Source: DSWT01 sp035373625 (GTDB lineage: Bacteria; Chloroflexota; Anaerolineae; B4-G1; SLSP01). Taken from it: DNA of 64,000 nucleotides. The translations under genes and the position numbers were made by a program. The DNA lies in assembly GCA_035373625.1 (NCBI GenBank), contig DAOSNS010000005.1:1-64000 (forward strand), written 5' to 3'. The notes beneath the pieces are model-generated. The model saw only the letters and a list, made by a program, of their open reading frames with translations. It was not told the origin of the DNA and ran no database searches. Position 1 is the first letter of the stretch; each line of letters begins with the position of its first letter. This document shows positions 33,606-41,417 of this stretch, in pieces.

Positions 33606-34980
33606 ACCGGTTGCGGGATCGTTCCGCGACCCCAGCGGCGTGGTCTTCACCCGTGAGGGCCGTATTCTACGCCAGGTCAACTCCGTGTACCAGGCGGCTT
33701 ATGAGCAGTTGATGACCTCAGGGCTGTATGCGCGATTGGTGGAGAAGGGAGCGCTGCTGGCCCACGAGGAGGTTGATCTCTCCCTCGCGCTGACGGACAC
33801 AGCCTACAAAGTGCTGGCGCCTGTCCGTGTGCCGTTTATCTCCTACCCCTACGAGTGGTCGTTCAGCCAGCTCAAGGATGCGGCGCTGCTCACGCTGCGG
33901 ATTCAGAAGGCTGCATTGCGCTTTGGCATGTCGCTCAAGGATTGCAGTGCCTACAACATCCAATTTGTGGGCGGCAAGCCGGTGTTCATCGATACGCTTT
34001 CCTTCGAACCGTACCGGGAAGGCGAACCCTGGACGGCCTACCGGCAATTCTGCCAGCATTTCCTGGCCCCGTTGGCGCTGATGGCCTACCGCGACGTGCG
34101 TCTGAGCCAGTTGTTGCGGGTCTACCTCGACGGCGTTCCGCTTGATCTAGCGAGCCGTTTGCTGCCTGCGCGCACCTATCTGCGCGGGCCGTTGCTGATG
34201 CACCTGCACCTGCATGCCCGCGCACAACAGCGTTACGCGGATGCGCGCCAAACGTCTGTGCCCGACCGGCGGCAGGTGAAGCAAACCGCGCTGGTGGGCA
34301 TCCTCGACAGCTTGCGCGCAGGGGTGCAATGCTTGCAGTGGAAGCCGGTCGGCACCGAGTGGGCAGATTACTACGACGATACCAACTACACCGCAGAAGC
34401 GCAGCAGCAGAAAGAGGCGTTGCTTGTGCGTTTTCTTGAGCAGGCGCAGCCCAAAGTGATGTGGGATTTGGGCGCTAACACCGGACGTTTTAGCCGGTTG
34501 GCAAGTGCGCGCGGCTGCCTCACCGTGGCCTTCGATATCGATCCCGCCGCCGTGGAACGGAATTACCTGGACAGCGCCAAGGCAAAGGACAACCAGATGT
34601 TACCTTTGGTCCTCGACCTCACCAATCCAAGCCCGGGACTGGGGTGGGCCAACCGCGAGCGGATGTCGCTGGCGGAGCGCGGCCCGGCGGATGTGTTGTT
34701 GGCCCTGGCGTTGGTGCATCACCTGGCGATTGCCAACAACCTCCCATTGGACCGCATCGCGCGTTTCCTTTGCGATGTGGGCGTGTGGCTGGTGATTGAA
34801 TTCGTGCCGAAGGAGGACTCACAGGTGCAGCGTTTGTTGGCTCACCGTGAGGATATCTTCTCCGATTATACCAGTGAGAAGTTCGAGGCAGCCTTTGCCC
34901 CCTGTTTCGAGATCGTGGCGAAGGAGCCGCTTGTCGGTTCTTTGCGCACCTTATATCTGATGCGGAGCAGGAAAGTGTGA
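33592..34980 (+). CDS. NoeA-like SAM-dependent methyltransferase
   Basis: Encodes 462 residues. The C-terminal half has a class I methyltransferase domain (motif I 'MWDLGANTGRFSRLA' about 288-302, acidic ribose-binding 'VAFDIDPAAVERNY'). The N-terminal half contains 'DCSAYNIQFVGGKPVFIDTL', which resembles the catalytic loop of kinase-like phosphotransferases; whether it is active is unknown. The overall match is to host-specificity nodulation protein NoeA-type methyltransferases, which act in glycan modification. It starts at 33592, overlapping the DPGTGS gene by 14 nt, and lies 1 bp before the sulfatase-fold gene, so the three are one operon module. Confidence 0.82.
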   Translation: MTNSEPVAGSFRDPSGVVFTREGRILRQVNSVYQAAYEQLMTSGLYARLVEKGALLAHEEVDLSLALTDTAYKVLAPVRVPFISYPYEWSFSQLKDAALLTLRIQKAALRFGMSLKDCSAYNIQFVGGKPVFIDTLSFEPYREGEPWTAYRQFCQHFLAPLALMAYRDVRLSQLLRVYLDGVPLDLASRLLPARTYLRGPLLMHLHLHARAQQRYADARQTSVPDRRQVKQTALVGILDSLRAGVQCLQWKPVGTEWADYYDDTNYTAEAQQQKEALLVRFLEQAQPKVMWDLGANTGRFSRLASARGCLTVAFDIDPAAVERNYLDSAKAKDNQMLPLVLDLTNPSPGLGWANRERMSLAERGPADVLLALALVHHLAIANNLPLDRIARFLCDVGVWLVIEFVPKEDSQVQRLLAHREDIFSDYTSEKFEAAFAPCFEIVAKEPLVGSLRTLYLMRSRKV

Positions 34981-34981
34981 C

Positions 34982-36523
34982 ATGAAAAAACTCGGCAACG
35001 TCCATCCCTTGCTGTTTGCGGTCTATCCGGTCCTGTTTATCGCGGTCTATAATTGGAGTCTGGTCTCATTCAAGCAGATGATCGTCCCCTTGCTCGTGGT
35101 GCTGGCCTTTGCGTGTCTGTGCTGGTTGGGGATGCAGGTGCTCCTGAAGGACAAGACGAAGGCAAGCATTGGCGCGTCCGTCTTTTTGATCTTTTTCTTT
35201 TCCTATGGACGTTTGTACATCTTAACCCAAAATGTGCTCATCGCCGGGATCGATATTGGGCAACACAAGTATATCTTTCCCTTCTGGATCGTGGCGTTGG
35301 CGCTCTGTTTCTTCTTGCTGCTGCGGGTACGCTTTGACTTGCGCGGGGTGGCGGACTTTCTCAACATTATGGCGGCCGTCTTGGTGGGTTTCACGCTGGT
35401 GACCGCAGGGTATAACGCGGTCAATAGCCGGTTAGCCAACGCCAGGCCGGCTACGGAAACGGTCAGCTTGCAGCAAGACCGGCAGCCCGACATCTACTAC
35501 ATCATCCTGGATGGCTGCGCCAGGGCCGATATTTTGGCCGAGCTTTACGACCTTGATATTGCGCCATTTCTTGACACTATGACCCAGAAAGGGTTCTTTG
35601 TGGCCTCGCGCAGTCGAACGAATTATTCGCAAACGCAGTTATCGTTGGCTTCATCATTGAATTTCACCTATCTGGACGATCTGGCCGCTCAAATGTCAGC
35701 CGAATCGGGTAACCGGCTGCCACTCAAGCAGATGATTCACAACAATCGTGTCGCCAGCTCACTACAACAGAAAGGCTATATGTTCGTCGCTTTTGCTACC
35801 GAGATGGAGCATACCGATATCAAAAACGCCGACCGGTATCTGACCGACAGTTGGTCTTTGAGCGAATTTGATAACATTGTGCTCAATACAACACCGCTTC
35901 CCGGTTTGCTCAATAGAGTGCTATCCAGATCGGTCAACTTTCAATACGATGCGCACCGACACAAAATTCTCTACCCGCTCGAACACCTGGAAAATATAGC
36001 CAGATACGATGTGCCCACGTTCACATTTGCGCATATTATGGCGTGTCATCCCCCTTTTGTGTTTGACGAAGATGGGCAACCGGTGAATCCGAGCCAGGAT
36101 TTTGCATTGCTCGATGGCAACTTCTTTGTGAGCCGGTACGGCAAAGATGCCTATGTGTCCGGCTACAGGAAGCAACTGACGTTTATTCTTTCCAGAGTAG
36201 AAGAAGCGATAGACAGAGTCCTCGCGACGTCGCCCGAACCGCCAATTATTATCCTGCAAGCCGATCACGGGGGGGGCTCGGGATTGGATTTCAGCAGCCT
36301 GGAGAAGACCGACATCCACGAGCGCATGGCCATCCTCAATCTGTACTATTTGCCCGATGGCGGCGCCGAACACTTGTATGATGAGATTACCCCGGTGAAT
36401 ACTTTCAGGGTCGTCCTTAACTACTACTTTGGCGCGGAGCTAAACTTATTGGAAGACAAGAGTTATTATTCCCCTATAGATTTTCCATATCAGTTTACTG
36501 ATGTAACGGATTCCAGCAAATAG
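34982..36523 (+). CDS. Sulfatase-fold (LTA-synthase-like) membrane protein
   Basis: Encodes 513 residues. Five N-terminal membrane segments (about 8-150) are followed by an extracytoplasmic alkaline-phosphatase-superfamily domain (about 165-505). Metal-site motifs are 'IYYIILDGCARADIL' (first Asp) and 'ILQADHGGGSG' (Asp-His). The nucleophile is probably a Thr/Ser in 'RTNYSQTQLSLASSLN'. The fold is shared by phosphoglycerol and phosphoethanolamine transferases and sulfatases; a transferase decorating an exported glycan is the likeliest role. Third gene of the DPGTGS/NoeA module. Confidence 0.83.
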   Translation: MKKLGNVHPLLFAVYPVLFIAVYNWSLVSFKQMIVPLLVVLAFACLCWLGMQVLLKDKTKASIGASVFLIFFFSYGRLYILTQNVLIAGIDIGQHKYIFPFWIVALALCFFLLLRVRFDLRGVADFLNIMAAVLVGFTLVTAGYNAVNSRLANARPATETVSLQQDRQPDIYYIILDGCARADILAELYDLDIAPFLDTMTQKGFFVASRSRTNYSQTQLSLASSLNFTYLDDLAAQMSAESGNRLPLKQMIHNNRVASSLQQKGYMFVAFATEMEHTDIKNADRYLTDSWSLSEFDNIVLNTTPLPGLLNRVLSRSVNFQYDAHRHKILYPLEHLENIARYDVPTFTFAHIMACHPPFVFDEDGQPVNPSQDFALLDGNFFVSRYGKDAYVSGYRKQLTFILSRVEEAIDRVLATSPEPPIIILQADHGGGSGLDFSSLEKTDIHERMAILNLYYLPDGGAEHLYDEITPVNTFRVVLNYYFGAELNLLEDKSYYSPIDFPYQFTDVTDSSK

Positions 36524-36652
36524 TGGATGGGTCTTAGATCATGAGCGATATTGCTATTCGTGTCGAAAACCTCTCGAAGCTCTATCACATCGGCCGCGCC
36601 CGCCAGCGGCACGATACGCTGCGGGATGCGTTGGTGGGTTTTCTGCCACGAA

Positions 36653-36676
36653 CCCTTCGGCTACGCTCAGGGCAAG
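36653..36676. repeat. 'cttcggctacgctcagggc' dispersed repeat
   Basis: A short GC-rich word of a type widespread in Chloroflexota intergenic DNA sits at the breakpoint of wzt copy 2. Recognised from memory, so the family assignment is tentative. Confidence 0.4.
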
Positions 36677-36677
36677 T

Positions 36678-36726
36678 TTCACGAATGAACACGAAGGAAA
36701 GTGAAGAAATTCGTGCAATTCGTGGC
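36678..36726. repeat. Palindromic 'attcgtgcaattcgtggc' repeat, copy A
   Basis: A shortened copy of the element seen complete at 37589 and 38048: left arm ttcacgaatgaacacgaag, right arm attcgtgcaattcgtggc. It lies 26 bp before the TTG start of wzm copy 2. Confidence 0.75.
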
Positions 36727-36752
36727 GAAAAAACTAAAATCTGGAGCAACCC

Positions 36753-37589
36753 TTGACACAAACAACAACGTTACCAATCATCGAAATCAAACCCACACGG
36801 GGCTGGGGTTCGTTGGGCCTGCGCGACGTGTGGGAATATCGCGAGTTGCTCTACTTCCTGCTCTGGCGCGAGGTAAAGGGCCGCTACCGGCAGATGGCCT
36901 TCGGACCGCTGTGGATTATCCTGGCTCCGCTGATCCAAATGTTCATCTACAGTGTCATCTTCGGGAGCCTGGCGAAGCTGCCTTCCGAGGGCGTACCCTA
37001 CCCCATTTTCACCTACGTGGCGCTGCTGCCGTGGCAGTTCTTCGCCAATGCGACACGCACATCGGCCAACAGTCTGGTGAGCCAGCAGCAAGTCATCGCC
37101 AAGGTCTATTTCCCGCGCCTGGTGATTCCGCTTTCGGCAGTGCTCTCGTCGTTCGTGGATTTTCTCGCTTCGTTCGTGGTGTTAGTGCTGATGATGCTGG
37201 TCTACCGCGTCCCCTTGACGTGGCAAGTGTTGACCCTGCCCGCATTCTTGCTTCTAGCAGCAATCACGGCGTTGGGCATCGGGCTGTGGCTTGCCGGGCT
37301 GGCGGTGAAGTTCCACGACGTCGCTATCGGTCTGGGCTTTGCCATCGACATCTGGAAGTATCTGACGCCTGTGGTATACTCAGCAACGCTGGTGCCCGAA
37401 CGGTGGCAGGCGCTCTACCGGCTCAATCCGATGACGACGGTTGTCGAGGGTTTCCGGTGGGCCTTGCTAGGGACCGGAACCGCGCCCGACATAACTATAC
37501 TCATTCCAACAGGACTGGTTCTGATTCTGTTGATTTCCGGTGCGTTCTACTTTCGCCGCACCGAGCGCACGATTGTGGATGTGATTTAG
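36753..37589 (+). CDS. Polysaccharide ABC transporter permease (Wzm-type), copy 2
   Basis: Encodes 278 residues from a TTG start with ctggag 7 nt upstream. Six membrane segments and the same landmarks as copy 1 ('WREVKGRYRQMAFGPLWIIL', 'FTYVALLPWQFFA', 'KVYFPRLVIPLS', 'LNPMTTVVEGFRWALLG'). It would pair with the Wzt ATPase at 38126 to export lipid-linked polysaccharide. The gene starts on the stop of a wzt remnant and its own stop codon lies at the edge of palindromic repeat copy B. Confidence 0.92.
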   Translation: MTQTTTLPIIEIKPTRGWGSLGLRDVWEYRELLYFLLWREVKGRYRQMAFGPLWIILAPLIQMFIYSVIFGSLAKLPSEGVPYPIFTYVALLPWQFFANATRTSANSLVSQQQVIAKVYFPRLVIPLSAVLSSFVDFLASFVVLVLMMLVYRVPLTWQVLTLPAFLLLAAITALGIGLWLAGLAVKFHDVAIGLGFAIDIWKYLTPVVYSATLVPERWQALYRLNPMTTVVEGFRWALLGTGTAPDITILIPTGLVLILLISGAFYFRRTERTIVDVI

Positions 37590-37655
37590 CCACGAATTGC
37601 ACAAGTTAACACGAAAAATATAAGAATAATTCGTAAAATTCGTGTAATTTGTGGC
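37589..37655. repeat. Palindromic repeat, copy B
   Basis: A 67-bp imperfect inverted repeat: left arm gccacgaattgcacaagtt, right arm aattcgtgtaatttgtggc. It starts at the last base of the wzm stop codon and ends 12 bp before the GxxExxY start. Confidence 0.85.
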
Positions 37656-37667
37656 AAAAGAAAACTT

Positions 37668-38039
37668 ATGGTTGAGATTCTGTACAAAGAACTATCCTAC
37701 GACATCGTTGGTGCGGCAATGGAAGTGCATCGCATCTTAGGCCCTGGCTTTCTGGAAGCGGTCTATGAGGCATCACTGGCCCACGAATTAGGGTTACGCG
37801 GTCTACCCTTTGAACGGCAAAAGCGTCTACCGGTAACATATAAAGAGCAACTCGTCGGCGACTACATTGCGGATTTGGTGATTGATAACAAAATCATCCT
37901 GGAACTCAAAGCTATCTCGCGCATTAGTGATGCGCATCGCGCGCAAGCGCATCATTATCTCGCCGCCACTGGGTTGCGACTTGCCATCATCCTGAACTTT
38001 GGCGCATCATCTTTGGAACACGAGCGCGTTATACGATAG
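37668..38039 (+). CDS. GxxExxY protein (PDDEXK_3 nuclease-fold family)
   Basis: Encodes 123 residues, full length. The family signature is 'GPGFLEAVYE' (G-x-x-E-x-x-Y). The nuclease-like core is 'FERQKRLPVTYK' and 'DYIADLVIDNKIILELKA', where Asp and Glu-x-Lys fit a PD-(D/E)xK metal site. The activity of the family is not established. The gene lies between two nearly identical palindromic repeats (37589-37655 and 38048-38116), between wzm and wzt where no nuclease is expected. No Shine-Dalgarno is visible: the leader is the A-rich end of the repeat. It looks inserted. Confidence 0.88.
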   Translation: MVEILYKELSYDIVGAAMEVHRILGPGFLEAVYEASLAHELGLRGLPFERQKRLPVTYKEQLVGDYIADLVIDNKIILELKAISRISDAHRAQAHHYLAATGLRLAIILNFGASSLEHERVIR

Positions 38040-38047
38040 GAGATTTA

Positions 38048-38116
38048 GCCACGAATTACACAAATTAACACGAAGAAATCAAAAAAACAATTCGTAAAAT
38101 TCGTGCAATTCGTGGC
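38048..38116. repeat. Palindromic repeat, copy C
   Basis: A 69-bp imperfect inverted repeat: left arm gccacgaattacacaaatt, right arm aattcgtgcaattcgtggc. It is close to copy B in both arms and spacing. It begins 9 bp after the GxxExxY stop and ends 9 bp before the wzt ATG. Confidence 0.85.
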
Positions 38117-38125
38117 AAAAAAACT

Positions 38126-39418
38126 ATGACTGATATTGCCATTCGCGTAGAGAATTTAGGTAAACTATACCGCATCGGCGCAAAAGAACACCGTCCCGCC
38201 ACTCTGTGGCAGGCCGCCCGCCAACTCGCCGCCTCGCCCTTCGAATACCTGCGGCGGATTACCCGCCCGCCGACGGAGGCCGAGACGCTCTGGGCGCTCA
38301 AGGACGTTTCCTTCGAGGTCAAGCGCGGCGAAGTCGTTGGCGTGATTGGCCGCAACGGCGCGGGGAAATCCACGCTGCTCAAGATTCTCTCGCGCATCAC
38401 CGAGCCGACGTCCGGGCGCGCCGAAATCCACGGGCGGGTAGGCTCCCTGTTGGAGGTGGGCACGGGCTTCCACCCCGAGCTGACCGGGCGGGAAAACATC
38501 TACCTGAACGGTGCTATACTGGGGATGAAGCGCGCGGAGATTGACCGCAAGTTCGACGAGATTGTAGCCTTCGCGGAGATCGAGAAATTCCTGGACACGC
38601 CCGTCAAGCGTTACAGCAGCGGGATGTACGTGCGCCTGGCCTTTGCAGTGGCGGCACATCTGGAGCCGGAGATCCTGCTGGTGGACGAGGTGCTGGCGGT
38701 GGGGGATGCGGCGTTTCAGAAGAAGTGCTTGGGGAAGATGGGCGATGTGGCGAAGGAGGGGCGGACGGTGTTGTTTGTGAGCCATAATATGGCGGCGGTC
38801 AGGAGTTTGTGCTCCAGAAGTGTTCTTCTGGATAGAGGTCAAGTCATCGTAAATGGGTCAACGGAAATGGTAGTAACTCGCTATCTAATGTCCACTGCTA
38901 CCGACTTGTTGGCCAGTGTGGATACCTCGCATTTACCTCGCCCCTCTAACATCACTAATTCAGCTTTGCGAATCACGCGCGTCAGCATCGTCAATGGCAC
39001 CGAACAGGCAATTGTATTCTGCAACGAGCCTTTCGAGTTGACTCTTGAGTTTGTCGTCTCTGAGCCTATATCAGAGGTTGTCTTTGGATGGAGTGTTCAT
39101 TCTAATGACAATGTGCGACTGTTCGAATGTCGTAGTATAGACCGAATAGGGGTGATCCCGCAGCTTGCCCCCGGTCAATACTTGATTCGAACGTCTCTCC
39201 CAAGCAATCCTCTCAATCCAGGCTTGTACACCCTCTATGTTGGGGCGCGTTGCGCGACCAAAGGTCTAGACTACCTGCCAAGTGTGATGAGCTTTCAGGT
39301 TGAGCGCGCTGACCGCCAGGAATCGTTGTGGCTGGAAGCACGAAGCGGCGCACTGAGTCTAGACTCAGAGTGGACGACGCCAATGAGTAATTGCGTAAAC
39401 GAGGAGCAAAAAGTATGA
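38126..39418 (+). CDS. Polysaccharide ABC transporter ATPase (Wzt-type), intact
   Basis: Encodes 430 residues. The nucleotide-binding domain (about 1-245) has Walker A 'GRNGAGKST' (75-83), signature 'YSSGMYVRLAF' (163-173) and Walker B 'ILLVDEVLAVGD' (183-194). The C-terminal roughly 180 residues form a Wzt_C-like carbohydrate-binding domain ('ELTLEFVVSEPISEVVFGWS'), which selects the exported glycan. It pairs with a Wzm permease, most likely 36753. The leader is a palindromic repeat followed by aaaaaaact, with no clear Shine-Dalgarno. Its 3' half is visibly AT-richer than its 5' half. It is the only complete wzt of three 5' ends in the window. Confidence 0.93.
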   Translation: MTDIAIRVENLGKLYRIGAKEHRPATLWQAARQLAASPFEYLRRITRPPTEAETLWALKDVSFEVKRGEVVGVIGRNGAGKSTLLKILSRITEPTSGRAEIHGRVGSLLEVGTGFHPELTGRENIYLNGAILGMKRAEIDRKFDEIVAFAEIEKFLDTPVKRYSSGMYVRLAFAVAAHLEPEILLVDEVLAVGDAAFQKKCLGKMGDVAKEGRTVLFVSHNMAAVRSLCSRSVLLDRGQVIVNGSTEMVVTRYLMSTATDLLASVDTSHLPRPSNITNSALRITRVSIVNGTEQAIVFCNEPFELTLEFVVSEPISEVVFGWSVHSNDNVRLFECRSIDRIGVIPQLAPGQYLIRTSLPSNPLNPGLYTLYVGARCATKGLDYLPSVMSFQVERADRQESLWLEARSGALSLDSEWTTPMSNCVNEEQKV

Positions 39419-40440
39419 AATTGGCTCTCATTACAACAACCATTTACGTGCCACGCGTGTTATCCTTATGCCGAGAATTCAGCAAAGAAGTGATGTTTTT
39501 CATAGCAGGTGATCGTAAGACACCCCACGATGAAGTGCACAGCTTTGTGTCCACACTGGGTAATGCGATTTACTACAGTGATGAAGATCAAGATAAACTT
39601 GGATATAGCTGCTCGGAGATAATTGGTTGGAATAAGATTATGCGGCGCAACATTGCATTATTAGAGGCTATCAAGTATGGAGCGGACATCATAATAACCA
39701 TTGATGATGATAATATTCCTCTGAGTCATGACTACTTCGAGGTGTTCGAGTCTATCTTGACATCTCCATACAATGGCCCAATGGCAAGCTCCGAAACACA
39801 TTGGTTCAACGTAGGAGAGTTTATTAATCCACCTGTTTACCACCGTGGGTTTCCTTACGATTATAGGCATATCGATCTCAAGGTGCGTCTGTTGCCGGTA
39901 CGCAATGCGAAGGTTGGTGTTGCAGCAGGATTGTGGCTTGGCGATCCAGATATTGATGCGATGGAGCGGATCACTAATCGACCGACCGCCTATCATCTAT
40001 CTGAAATATTACGCACAGGCTTGCTTGTTGATAATACTTGTTTTACTCCTTTCAATTCACAGAATACCGCATATGTGGCAGAACTAGCTCCACTGATGAT
40101 GGTTTGGGTGGGAGTGGGACGCTACGATGACATTTGGGCGTCATACATTGCTCAACGTGTGATGATGGAGACAGAGTACCATGTTCATTTTGGCAGACCC
40201 TTCGTGTGGCAAGAGCGGAATCCTCAGAACTTGTGGAGAAACCTAAAAGATGAAATCTATGGTATGGAATATACTACGAAGTTTTGTGAAGATTTACTGG
40301 CCGCAAATTTAGGCGAAGGGAGCATCTTGGATAAGTTGAATCGTCTCTACGAGCATCTTCGCGCAGCAGACTATCTGCCGCCTGTTGTATATGAACTAGG
40401 CAAGTTATGGTGTAAAGACATGGAGAAAGTGCTGAGATGA
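39415..40440 (+). CDS. Glycosyltransferase-like protein (DDD motif; RGP/STELLO-like)
   Basis: Encodes 341 residues. 'DIIITIDDDNIPLSHDYFEV' provides a triple-Asp metal site in a GT-A-like setting, and the opening 'KLALITTTIYVPRVL' resembles reversibly glycosylated polypeptide (GT75) and DUF288/STELLO proteins. Assignment to either is tentative. ATG at 39415 follows gaggag and overlaps the wzt stop (ATGA); an in-frame Met 24 nt earlier lies in wzt. The gene is conspicuously AT-rich (sampled lines about 36-45% GC). Its end overlaps the next start. Confidence 0.7.
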   Translation: MKLALITTTIYVPRVLSLCREFSKEVMFFIAGDRKTPHDEVHSFVSTLGNAIYYSDEDQDKLGYSCSEIIGWNKIMRRNIALLEAIKYGADIIITIDDDNIPLSHDYFEVFESILTSPYNGPMASSETHWFNVGEFINPPVYHRGFPYDYRHIDLKVRLLPVRNAKVGVAAGLWLGDPDIDAMERITNRPTAYHLSEILRTGLLVDNTCFTPFNSQNTAYVAELAPLMMVWVGVGRYDDIWASYIAQRVMMETEYHVHFGRPFVWQERNPQNLWRNLKDEIYGMEYTTKFCEDLLAANLGEGSILDKLNRLYEHLRAADYLPPVVYELGKLWCKDMEKVLR

Positions 40441-41417
40441 CTCCGTATCTTAGTTTTGTTGTTGCTGCTCGTAACGACAATTACGGGGGTAACTTCCTGC
40501 ACCGCATGCAGGTATTTGTCAACGCACTGCTTTCGTTATGGGACAAGCACGGTTTAAATGCCGAACTCGTCATCGTCGAGTGGAATCCACCAAAAGACAG
40601 ATCTCGCCTGGAAGATGCACTAGCTTGGCCCAAATGTCTGAAGCCAGGTACCGTTCGCATCGTTGAGGTCCCCAGCGACATCCATTACCGTTTCCCTAAC
40701 TCAGATCGCATGCCGATGTTTGAGTACATTGCCAAGAATGTCGGTATCCGACGGGCAAAGGGCGAATATGTGTTGGCGACGAACCCGGATTTACTTTATA
40801 GCGAGGCGCTGGTGCGATTTCTGGCGTCCAGACGACTTGCTAAAGATTGCTTTTATCGCATAGATCGTTATGATGTTGTCGAATCGGTCCCCCTTGATCT
40901 CCCCCCCGAGGAGCAACTGAGATTCTGCGGCAGGCATGTGATCAAGGTAGCTACGATTGACGGCACTGTTCCTATACAGAAGTTTCCCTATCGTGTTAGA
41001 CGCCTGGTGCATTCCTTGCTGTCAAGTCCACGAAAAATCTTGGTACGCGCCGAGAAGCCGTCCCCTTCAGAGCCAAGACTACACACGAATGCCTCTGGCG
41101 ATTTCTTCCTTATGGCGAGACAGCACTGGCACGAGGTCAGAGGTTATCCTGAACTGAAGAGCCATTCTTTCATTGATGGCTATGCTTGTTTTTTGGCAAC
41201 TGCTTTGGGCTTGCAGCAGGTAGTACTGAAGACTCCTCTAAGGATCTATCACCAGGAACATGACCGTTCGGAGCACACCAAGCGGCCACTAACAAACTAC
41301 CAACAGTACTTGGAACATGGTAAGAGAATGCTGGAGCCCGGACGACTGGAAGTCCTCAATGGTGAAGATTGGGGGCTTGGCTACGAACAATTGCCAGAGT
41401 GCTGGATCAGGCCATGA
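40437..41417 (+). CDS. Putative glycosyltransferase, GT-A-like
   Basis: Encodes 326 residues. 'YLSFVVAARNDNYGGNFLHR', 'LVIVEWNPPKDR', 'AKGEYVLATNPDLLYSEALV' and 'FIDGYACFLATALGL' fit a GT-A nucleotide-sugar transferase, with Asn-Pro-Asp in place of the usual DxD. The exact family and substrate are unknown. ATGA overlaps on both sides tie it to the preceding GT and the following methyltransferase. AT-rich like its upstream neighbour. Confidence 0.7.
   Translation: MTPYLSFVVAARNDNYGGNFLHRMQVFVNALLSLWDKHGLNAELVIVEWNPPKDRSRLEDALAWPKCLKPGTVRIVEVPSDIHYRFPNSDRMPMFEYIAKNVGIRRAKGEYVLATNPDLLYSEALVRFLASRRLAKDCFYRIDRYDVVESVPLDLPPEEQLRFCGRHVIKVATIDGTVPIQKFPYRVRRLVHSLLSSPRKILVRAEKPSPSEPRLHTNASGDFFLMARQHWHEVRGYPELKSHSFIDGYACFLATALGLQQVVLKTPLRIYHQEHDRSEHTKRPLTNYQQYLEHGKRMLEPGRLEVLNGEDWGLGYEQLPECWIRP

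Larger units (their letters stand above)
36541..36756 (+). pseudogene. Truncated wzt, 5' copy 2
   Basis: About 32 codons match the N-terminus of wzt copy 1 (87 of 90 bases identical). The frame then runs into foreign repeats: a 'cccttcggctacgctcaggg' word and a palindromic 'attcgtgcaattcgtggc' element. It stays open as a 71-residue ORF whose TGA overlaps the TTG start of wzm copy 2 (TTGA at 36753-36756). It has no Walker A. The overlap means ribosomes translating the remnant could hand over to wzm. Confidence 0.85.

Noticed and set aside
37590..38116. Insertion sequence around the GxxExxY gene
   Set aside because: No transposase-like protein and no clean target-site duplication; the flanks are full copies of a dispersed palindrome rather than terminal inverted repeats of an IS.
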